In this document: piece by piece, positions 58,776 through 64,000 of the stretch
How the letters are laid out: each line of letters begins with the position of its first letter
How positions within the stretch are numbered: the first letter of the stretch is position 1
Origin: Nocardia camponoti
GTDB taxonomy: Bacteria; Actinomycetota; Actinomycetes; Mycobacteriales; Mycobacteriaceae
Length of the DNA stretch: 64,000 bases
Direction: 5' to 3'
NCBI RefSeq assembly: GCF_014646135.1
Contig: NZ_BMMW01000002.1
Location: forward strand, 1 to 64,000
Notes under the pieces: model-generated
The model's database searches: none
The model's input: only the letters and a program-made list of their open reading frames with translations
Told to the model about the DNA's origin: nothing
Position numbers and translations under genes: made by a program

Positions 58776-59129
58776 AACTCTCCTCTCGACTCCCCAGCCT
58801 TGCTGACCAGGTCGTCAAGGTCAAACCTTACATGCCAGAGTTGACATTTCTGTTAAGCGTTAACGGATTTACAATCGGATTCAGTGAAAACAAAGTTCTC
58901 CTGTTGACGTTCTCTTGCGAGCGGTGTAGCGTCCTTATCAACGACAGCGGCAACGACGCAATCCAGCGCCAAACTAGTTGTCGCCCAATAGTTTTCGTGC
59001 GCCTTCCGCACTCCAAGCACCGTATGGCTATCCCCTAGCGATGGGGGTCGGCCGCCGCGTGCCCGCCTCCAGCCAAGAAGGGACCCGTTCCATGTCGACG
59101 ACCCCCGCTTTTCAGGTCGGTGATCACCG
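58776..59129. promoter_or_regulatory. 354-bp divergent promoter region between methylase and exonuclease genes
   Basis: Unusually AT-rich between 58830 and 58920. On the plus strand TTGACG (58904-58909), a 17-bp spacer and TAGCGT (58927-58932) form a sigma-A-like promoter reading toward the exonuclease. A direct repeat GTTAAGC-GTTAACG lies near 58852-58865. The 13-codon leader ORF at 59092 is at its right end. No larger gene is supported. Confidence 0.55.
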
Positions 59130-59133
59130 ATGA
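59092..59133 (+). CDS. 13-codon leader ORF coupled to the exonuclease gene
   Basis: ATG 59092 has GAAGGGA eight bases upstream, the best ribosome-binding site in this region. It reads MSTTPAFQVGDHR and stops with TGA at 59131-59133, overlapping the exonuclease ATG at 59130 (ATGA). The exonuclease start itself has only a weak site. So this looks like a translational-coupling leader or a very small protein. No regulatory codon run or hairpin is evident. Confidence 0.55.
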   Translation: MSTTPAFQVGDHR

Positions 59134-59708
59134 CGCTCAGCTTCGCCGCCTTCGACGTAGAGACGGCCAACCCGAGGCGCGGCAGCATCTGCTCGATCGG
59201 CGTGTCGATCGTGCTCGACGGGGTGCGCACTCAAACGCACTCGTGGTTGTGCAAACCGCCCGCCGCCGCCAGCGAGTTTTCGCCGTGGAATGTGCGCGTC
59301 CACAAGATCACGCCCGCCACCGTGGCTGGTCAGCCGGAGTTCGCTCAGCGACTTGTCGAGGTGATCGCCGCCGTCGGTGACCTGCCGGTTGTCGCGCATA
59401 ACGCCAGCTTCGACATGGACAACATGACGCGGGCCTGCCAATTCAGCGGCGTGCGCGTGCCGGAGTGGCAGTACGGCTGCACGCTCGACTGGGCGCGTCG
59501 CCAGCTCGACCTCGGCGGGTACAAGCTCAACCAGGTCGCCGCCGCGCTCGGGGTTGCGCTGCACAACCACCATGAGGCGGGTGCCGACGCCGCAGCCGCC
59601 GCTGACATCGCCGTTGGGCTCGCTCGACTTGCCGGTGCTGGCGATTTGCATGGGCTGGCCAGGGCGAATGGTGGCCGGCTGATGGCGTTGGCGGGGGTGC
59701 GGTCATGA
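59130..59708 (+). CDS. DEDDh-family 3'-5' exonuclease (DnaQ-like)
   Basis: 192 residues, one exonuclease domain. Catalytic acids: D9 and E11 in FDVETANPRRGSICSIG, D95 in VVAHNASFDMDNM, and H148-x4-D153 in HHEAGADAAAAA, so a complete DEDDh site. FSPWNVRVHKITP is the usual loop after the first strand. It resembles DNA polymerase III epsilon-type proofreading domains, but stands alone; a repair or RNA-trimming role is possible. It overlaps the next gene by four bases (ATGA), which is odd because that gene codes for a membrane protein. Confidence 0.93.
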   Translation: MTLSFAAFDVETANPRRGSICSIGVSIVLDGVRTQTHSWLCKPPAAASEFSPWNVRVHKITPATVAGQPEFAQRLVEVIAAVGDLPVVAHNASFDMDNMTRACQFSGVRVPEWQYGCTLDWARRQLDLGGYKLNQVAAALGVALHNHHEAGADAAAAADIAVGLARLAGAGDLHGLARANGGRLMALAGVRS

Positions 59709-60157
59709 GCACGCCTGGCAACAACGAGTGGTTGGACAAGAACCAGCCCGCTGAGGTCGCGTGGGACCCGACGTTGAACCTGCCCGCGAATACCAGCGTC
59801 CCGCCGCAGCCGGTCGACCCGCAGTCAACCAACGTCCCCGCCGCGCAGCCGTTCAACGAGGACCCGTACCCACCGTATCCGCCCCAGCCGATGCCGACGA
59901 ACCCGTATTCGCAGGGCGGCTACCCGGTCCAGCCTCCGCAGTACCCGCAACAAGGGCAGTTCCCGGGGTATCCGCAGCAGCCGTACGCGGCGCCCGGTTA
60001 TCCGGTGGTGTCGGTGACGCAAGGTCCGACGCACACCATCGTCGTCCGGCATGGCGTCAACCATGGCCTTCACCTGCTGCTCACCGTGCTGACGTGCGGT
60101 TTGTGGCTGCCGGTGTGGGTGATCATCGCCATCATCGACGCGCTCAACAACGACTAA
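59705..60157 (+). CDS. Proline-rich protein with one C-terminal hydrophobic hairpin
   Basis: 150 residues: about 100 residues of disordered Pro/Gln/Tyr-rich sequence (YPPYPPQPMPTNPYSQGGYP and similar), then VRHGVNHGLHLLLTVLTCGLWLPVWVIIAIIDALNND, one or two short membrane segments. The hydrophobic part (GxxHGLHL..LTCGLWLPVW) is found in many small mycolata membrane proteins without known function. It starts inside the exonuclease stop codon and is 30 bp before the DUF732 gene. Confidence 0.82.
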   Translation: MSTPGNNEWLDKNQPAEVAWDPTLNLPANTSVPPQPVDPQSTNVPAAQPFNEDPYPPYPPQPMPTNPYSQGGYPVQPPQYPQQGQFPGYPQQPYAAPGYPVVSVTQGPTHTIVVRHGVNHGLHLLLTVLTCGLWLPVWVIIAIIDALNND

Positions 60158-60187
60158 CAGATTTTTCGAAAGACCTAGGAGTACCTG

Positions 60188-60559
60188 ATGATTCGTCGTT
60201 TCAGCATCGCCATTGCCACCGTCGCCGCCGCTAGCGCTCTCACTCTCGGCAGCGCGACCACCGCCACCGCCGCGCCCGACACCGGTTCGGGCTCGGGTTC
60301 GGGCTCGTCGTCGTCGGAACCCGCCCGCAGCGCTGCGGACTACCAGTTCCTGCGCGCGACCGATTACGACGACTCAAGCGTCAAGCTCCAGGACGCCGTG
60401 ATCAGCCTCGCGCACACCCAGTGCGACTACCTCGACACCAATGGCAACACCGCGCGCAACCGGATCTATTTGGCCGAGGAAAGTCGCGGTGCCATCACCT
60501 ACCCCTACCTGTTCCTCTCGGCGGCCATCGACGCGTACTGCCCGTGGAACCGCCGCTAA
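60188..60559 (+). CDS. Secreted DUF732-like protein
   Basis: 123 residues. Signal peptide (MIRRFSIAIATVAAASALTL..., cleavage after ATAA), a serine/glycine linker (GSGSGSGSSSS) and a small helical domain of about 75 residues with two cysteines (HTQCDYLDTNGNT and IDAYCPWNRR) typical of DUF732, an exported mycolata family of unknown function. AGGAG is seven bases before the ATG. Confidence 0.82.
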   Translation: MIRRFSIAIATVAAASALTLGSATTATAAPDTGSGSGSGSSSSEPARSAADYQFLRATDYDDSSVKLQDAVISLAHTQCDYLDTNGNTARNRIYLAEESRGAITYPYLFLSAAIDAYCPWNRR

Positions 60560-60594
60560 TTCCCTTCCCCCCATTAACTTTCAAGGAGCAAGCC

Positions 60595-61179
60595 ATGTCT
60601 TACCCGCAGCAGAGCGTCCCGCAGCAGCCCTACTACCCCCAGCAGCCGCCGAAGAAACGGAAGGTGTGGCCCTGGGTGCTTGGGTCCATCGCGCTGGTTT
60701 TTCTCCTGATGTTCGCCGGGTGCGCCGCCCTGTTCGGCAGCGCGGCCAACGAGGTCAGCAAGGAGGCGGCGGCGCGGTCGTCGGCAGCACCGGCGGGCAC
60801 CGAGGTGCGCGACGGCAAGTTCGGCTTCACGGTGACGGGCGTTGACGCGCCGGTCGCGACGGTCGGCACCAACCAGTTCCTGCAGAAGACCGCGCAGGGC
60901 GAGTTCATTCAGGTGCATGTCGACATCGCCAACACGTCGAATGTCGCGCAGACCTACTTCGGCTCGGACCAGAAGCTCATCGACACCCAGGGTCGCGAGT
61001 TCAAGAACGACACCGCCGCTGAGTTGAACGTGAACGATTCTTCGGTGATCGGAACGATCAACCCGGGCAACAAGGTGTCGGTGATCCTGGTCTTCGACGT
61101 CCCGGCTGGCACGACGCCCGCCGCGATCGAGTTCCACGATTCGGCGTTTTCGAACGGCGCGCGGGTCGCGGTGAACTAG
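60595..61179 (+). CDS. DUF4352 exported or membrane-anchored protein
   Basis: 194 residues: a short Pro/Gln-rich cytoplasmic start, a membrane helix (VWPWVLGSIALVFLLMFAGCAALFG) with a cysteine that might be a lipobox, and an extracellular immunoglobulin-like DUF4352 domain (KFGFTVTGVDAPVATVG...FIQVHVDIANTSNVAQTYF...INPGNKVSVILVFDVPAGTTPAAIEFHD). ATG 60595 has AAGGAG. It is the last gene of the rightward group beginning with the exonuclease; a terminator follows at once. Confidence 0.88.
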   Translation: MSYPQQSVPQQPYYPQQPPKKRKVWPWVLGSIALVFLLMFAGCAALFGSAANEVSKEAAARSSAAPAGTEVRDGKFGFTVTGVDAPVATVGTNQFLQKTAQGEFIQVHVDIANTSNVAQTYFGSDQKLIDTQGREFKNDTAAELNVNDSSVIGTINPGNKVSVILVFDVPAGTTPAAIEFHDSAFSNGARVAVN

Positions 61180-61190
61180 CTCAACAACAC

Positions 61191-61227
61191 AACGCCGGGT
61201 TGGACTTCCACAGTCCAACCCGGCGTT
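61191..61227. terminator. Bidirectional terminator hairpin
   Basis: Perfect 16-bp stem (61191-61206 with 61212-61227) around a 5-nt loop between the rightward DUF4352 gene and the leftward DJ-1 gene, followed by TTGTCGTTT. Confidence 0.92.
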
Positions 61228-61236
61228 TGTCGTTTC

Positions 61237-61941
61237 TCACCTCGGCAATGCGAGGCCCTTGATCATTTCTTCTGCGGTCGGGCCCGCTGACGCCGGGTTT
61301 TGGCCGGTGTAGAGGTTGTCGTCGGTGATGATGAACGGCGTGAACGGCTGACCGCTGCGGTACGCGCACCCCATGTCGATGAGTCGGTCTTCGAGCAGCC
61401 ACGGCGACTTCGCGGCGAGCCCGACCATCTCTTCTTCCATATCGCTGAACGCGGTGAGTCGCGCGCCGGTAAACGGCGACTTGCCGTCGGGGCCAGCGGT
61501 CGCGAGCAGCGCGGCTGGGCCGTGACAGACCAGACCGAGCGGCTTGCCCGATTTGAGCGTCGCGACGAGCAGCGCGGCGGAGTCGGCGTTGGTGGACAGG
61601 TCTTCCATCGGGCCGTGGCCGCCGGGATAGAAAACGGCGTCCCAGTCTTCGGCTTTGACGTCTTCGAGGCGGATCGGGTTGTGCAGCGGCACGTTGTGTT
61701 CGATGGCTTGGGCGACGTCGGCGGCCAGCTCAGCGCCACCATTGGCCTCGGGCGTGAGGCTGCCCTTGTCGACGGTTGGCACGACACCACCGGGCGTCGC
61801 GACGGTGACCGCGTGGCCAGCGTGGGTGAACACTTCGAACGGCTTGGTGAACTCGTCGCCCCAGAACCCGCTTGGATGCTTGGTTCCGTCCTTGAGCGTG
61901 TAGTAGTCGGCGGCGGTCATCACGAACAAGATCTGGGCCAT
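61237..61941 (-). CDS. DJ-1/PfpI-family protein (Hsp31-like glutamine-amidotransferase fold)
   Basis: 234 residues. The nucleophile cysteine is in GLVCHGPAALL, with VFYPGGHGPMEDL as the oxyanion/acid loop and HPSGFWGDEFTKPFEVF near the N-terminus, the marks of the Hsp31/glyoxalase-III-like branch. Such proteins act as chaperones or methylglyoxal-consuming enzymes. ATG 61941 has TGGAGG six bases before it; the TTG three bases earlier is not needed. Monocistronic. Confidence 0.92.
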   Translation of the reverse strand: MAQILFVMTAADYYTLKDGTKHPSGFWGDEFTKPFEVFTHAGHAVTVATPGGVVPTVDKGSLTPEANGGAELAADVAQAIEHNVPLHNPIRLEDVKAEDWDAVFYPGGHGPMEDLSTNADSAALLVATLKSGKPLGLVCHGPAALLATAGPDGKSPFTGARLTAFSDMEEEMVGLAAKSPWLLEDRLIDMGCAYRSGQPFTPFIITDDNLYTGQNPASAGPTAEEMIKGLALPR

Positions 61942-62236
61942 CAAACGCCTCCAGGGGAAGAGTCTCAGCTCGGACTGTCCTATCGAGCATAACGACAGGT
62001 GAGAGCCCTTCGGCCGACCTGACGTGCCCTAGATCACAAAAGGAATTTTGGGGTCCCAATGCGGTTGAGCGCGAACGGGATCGATGGTCGACACGAGCGC
62101 ATCGATGTCCGTTTTGAACACTTATGCAATTTTAAGTTACTTTTCAGCAACAAATCCTTGGAGACTATGTCTCGGGTGCTCGATCGAGGACTACGGCTCC
62201 GCAAGGGGCCAGCCACTGAGGGAAAGACCACATCTC

Positions 62237-62938
62237 ATGAAGCTCAGCAAGGTTGCCGCAACCTCCGCTCTTGTCATCGCCGCGCTCGGTATCGCCACCG
62301 GCACCTCGCACGCGGCTCCCGCGCCGATCCCCGCCTTCCTTGACGGCGTCGGCCAGGGTGTGAACCAGGTTCTTCCTGGCATCGGCTGGAACACCAGCAT
62401 CGAGAACGGCGCTGTCGTCGTTTCGACCACCGCGGGTTCGCTCACCAACGAAAACGGCCAGTTCCAGGTCCGCGACGGCCAGGGCAACATCGTCACCGCA
62501 CTTCCGCTCGCCTACTCGCTCGACGGCCTTGAGTTCCCGATCGCCGCCGCGATCGACGGCAATCGCGCCGTGCTCACCCCCAGCACCAACCCGCTCGAGG
62601 CCCGTCCTGCCGCTGCCGCCGTTACCCCGGTCGCCAGCCAGGGCGACATCGACGACGCCATCGGCGCCGCTGCCACCCAGTTCGGCCTCGCCACCTCCAT
62701 CGGCACCCTGATCGGCACCCTCGTCGGTGGCGTCGCGGGCTGCGCGATCGGCGCTGTCGGCGGCACCGTGCTCGGCATCCCGATCCTGGCCGGCTTCGGC
62801 GCGACCAGCATCGCGGGTTGCATCGCTGGCGCTGCTGTCGGCATCGGCATCGGTGCTGCCACCGGCCTCGTGCTGACCGGCGTTCCCGCCGCGATCATCA
62901 TCGGCATCAACACCTACAACCGCATCAACGCCGCGTAA
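62237..62938 (+). CDS. Secreted glycine-zipper-rich protein of unknown function
   Basis: 233 residues. Signal peptide (MKLSKVAATSALVIAALGIA..., cleavage after SHAA), a 95-residue beta-rich part (GWNTSIENGAVVVSTTAGSLTNENGQFQVRDGQGNIVTALPL...) and a long glycine-zipper hydrophobic region (GTLIGTLVGGVAGCAIGAVGG, FGATSIAGCIAGAAVGIGIGAA) with two cysteines. Such exported proteins are common in Nocardia and Rhodococcus, function unknown. Upstream 295 bp hold a likely promoter but no gene. Ends at a terminator. Confidence 0.82.
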   Translation: MKLSKVAATSALVIAALGIATGTSHAAPAPIPAFLDGVGQGVNQVLPGIGWNTSIENGAVVVSTTAGSLTNENGQFQVRDGQGNIVTALPLAYSLDGLEFPIAAAIDGNRAVLTPSTNPLEARPAAAAVTPVASQGDIDDAIGAAATQFGLATSIGTLIGTLVGGVAGCAIGAVGGTVLGIPILAGFGATSIAGCIAGAAVGIGIGAATGLVLTGVPAAIIIGINTYNRINAA

Positions 62939-62949
62939 GTAGTTCTCTC

Positions 62950-62987
62950 GCGAAAGCCCTATTCCCTTATGGGAGTAGGGCTTTCGC
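62950..62987. terminator. Rho-independent terminator overlapping the P450 stop
   Basis: A 17-bp stem with one G-T pair (62950-62966 with 62971-62987), 4-nt loop, then TTTTT on the plus strand. The leftward P450 gene ends within it (stop at 62959-62961), so the last codons of that gene are part of the stem. Confidence 0.9.
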
Positions 62988-64000
62988 TTTTTATGCGAAG
63001 CTTCTCGTAGGTCGGGATGAATACCTTCGGGCGATAACGTCGTTCGACGATGTGCCAGCGTTGGTTGGTCGCGAGCAGCGCGGTGAGCAGGGCGGCGAGT
63101 TCGGAATGGACGAGCTGCGCGCCCAGGCACAGGTGGCGACCGCCGCCGAACCACAGCTGCCTGGTCTCGGGGACGTAGTCGCGCGAGACGCTGAATTCAC
63201 CGACGGCATTGTCGATGGTCCAGGTGAGAATTTTGACGTGCTCGCCCGCGCGGAGGTCGCGGCCAGCGACGGTGGTGTCGGCGACTACCGATCGGCCGAC
63301 CAGGTACGCGGGGCTGGTGACCCGCAGCGCTTCGCGCACGGCGTCGGGCACACGGTCGGGGTTCGCGCGCAGCACGTCTTGCTCGCCGGTGTCGATGAGC
63401 AGGGCGATCATCCGCGACATCGCGCTCGCCATGGTGTCAGTGCCCGCGGCCGCCATCAAGATCGCCAGGCCCGACGCGTGTTCGACGTCGAGGCCGAGTT
63501 CGCGGCAGCGGCCGAGGGTGGTGTTGGCGGCGGCGGTTTCGTAGGCGACCGGGACGTTGGCGGCCAGCTGGGTTGCCAGTTCGCGGGCGCGCGCGACGGC
63601 GGCCGGGTCGAGCGTCGTCGACGCCATTGTGCCGAAACCCAGGTTGACCAGTTCTTCGACGTGGTCGAACAGTTTGCCGAACAGCTCGTCGTCGGTGTGG
63701 TCGCCGGGGAAGGCGGCGGCGATGTCGTCGCGGGTCATGCCGACGAGGTCGGAAACGCTGCGGCCGACAAGCACGCGGGCGCGTTCGGCGATGTCGACGG
63801 TTTCGCCCGCGTTGAGTCGGGCGGTGATGTCGGCGAGTTCGGGGCCGATCACGCGGTCGACAAGCGCGTCGGTGTGCGACTGGACGAACAGGTCGCGCAC
63901 GGTGGTTCTGAGCTTGGTGTGGCCGGGGCCTTCGAACAGGTCTTGGACCCACTCGCCAATCACCTGACCCCACCAATGCCCTGCCGCGCCTTCGGCAACG
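62959..64000 (-). CDS. Cytochrome P450, cut at the right window edge
   Basis: About 347 C-terminal residues are visible; the frame stays open to the edge (…GHWWGQVIGEWVQDLFEG), so the gene starts outside. Haem-thiolate loop FGGGRHLCLGAQLVHSEL, ExxR in VREALRV and the I-helix oxygen site AAAGTDTMAS are present, so it is an active-type monooxygenase. The family is the bacterial CYP class without its own reductase; substrate unknown. No redox partner is seen in the window. Confidence 0.95.
   Translation of the reverse strand, partial: VAEGAAGHWWGQVIGEWVQDLFEGPGHTKLRTTVRDLFVQSHTDALVDRVIGPELADITARLNAGETVDIAERARVLVGRSVSDLVGMTRDDIAAAFPGDHTDDELFGKLFDHVEELVNLGFGTMASTTLDPAAVARARELATQLAANVPVAYETAAANTTLGRCRELGLDVEHASGLAILMAAAGTDTMASAMSRMIALLIDTGEQDVLRANPDRVPDAVREALRVTSPAYLVGRSVVADTTVAGRDLRAGEHVKILTWTIDNAVGEFSVSRDYVPETRQLWFGGGRHLCLGAQLVHSELAALLTALLATNQRWHIVERRYRPKVFIPTYEKLRIKSESPTPIRE

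Noticed and set aside
58832-59038. 68-codon plus-strand frame in the AT-rich methylase/exonuclease spacer
   Set aside because: No ribosome-binding site, a promoter-like sequence lies inside it, and the product (MPELTFLLSVNGF...) has no recognisable pattern.

Overview
The window is a high-GC actinobacterial chromosome segment. Several genes mark it as a mycolic-acid bacterium (Mycobacteriales; a Nocardia/Rhodococcus-like member fits best, but the genus is an inference): an antigen-85-like mycolyltransferase homologue, WhiB1, the SigH/RshA pair, a PdtaS-type sensor kinase and the 24-residue ribosomal protein bL37. Gene order from about 31 to 52 kb resembles, from memory, the Mycobacterium tuberculosis Rv3205c-Rv3228 neighbourhood (TIGR02569, moeZ, DUF3152, TetR, DUF3107, ferritin-like, rhlE, PQQ-like, phosphatase, GNAT, membrane protein, DagK-like, whiB1, pdtaS, biotinyl protein, bL37, rshA, sigH, SRAP, aroA, rsgA).

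Layout. 1-5.5 kb: narG (running into narH off the left edge) and a divergent MmyB-like regulator with an unknown partner. 5.5-11.9 kb: an amidohydrolase/acyl-CoA synthetase pair, a large STAND-type LuxR regulator and a small conserved protein. 12-20 kb: secreted Ig-like protein, VOC protein, mycolyltransferase-like esterase, a one-module NRPS (C-A-T-TE) coupled to a DUF6875-like gene, and a proline-rich membrane protein. 20.2-27.4 kb: TfoX-like protein, then the nitrite-assimilation operon narK-nirB-nirD-hemD/wHTH-sirB, with a GlnR-box-like site upstream. 27.5-31.1 kb: divergent CynX-type transporter and GntR regulator, then a second NarK. 31.2-52.4 kb: conserved housekeeping and stress-response core. 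52.4-64 kb: accessory region with exported proteins, a membrane-anchored DUF3320 protein, a Ser/Thr kinase, a solitary N6-adenine methylase, a DEDDh exonuclease, a DJ-1 protein and a P450 cut by the right edge.

How it works together. NarG (respiratory nitrate reduction), two NarK transporters and NirBD (nitrite to ammonium) with a sirohaem-supply enzyme and a HemD-domain regulator form a nitrate/nitrite module. The whiB1-pdtaS-sigH-rshA block handles redox, nitric oxide and nutrient stress.

The most unusual observations are: a 75-bp hairpin element present in two copies (20211-20285 and 54946-55020), each just after the stop codon of a minus-strand gene; a probable CTG start for rsgA inside the aroA stop; a 13-codon leader ORF coupled to the exonuclease gene; a DUF3320 domain on a two-helix membrane anchor beside a kinase and a DNA methylase; and several well-formed palindromic operators. 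No tRNA, rRNA, CRISPR array, transposase or prophage was seen.
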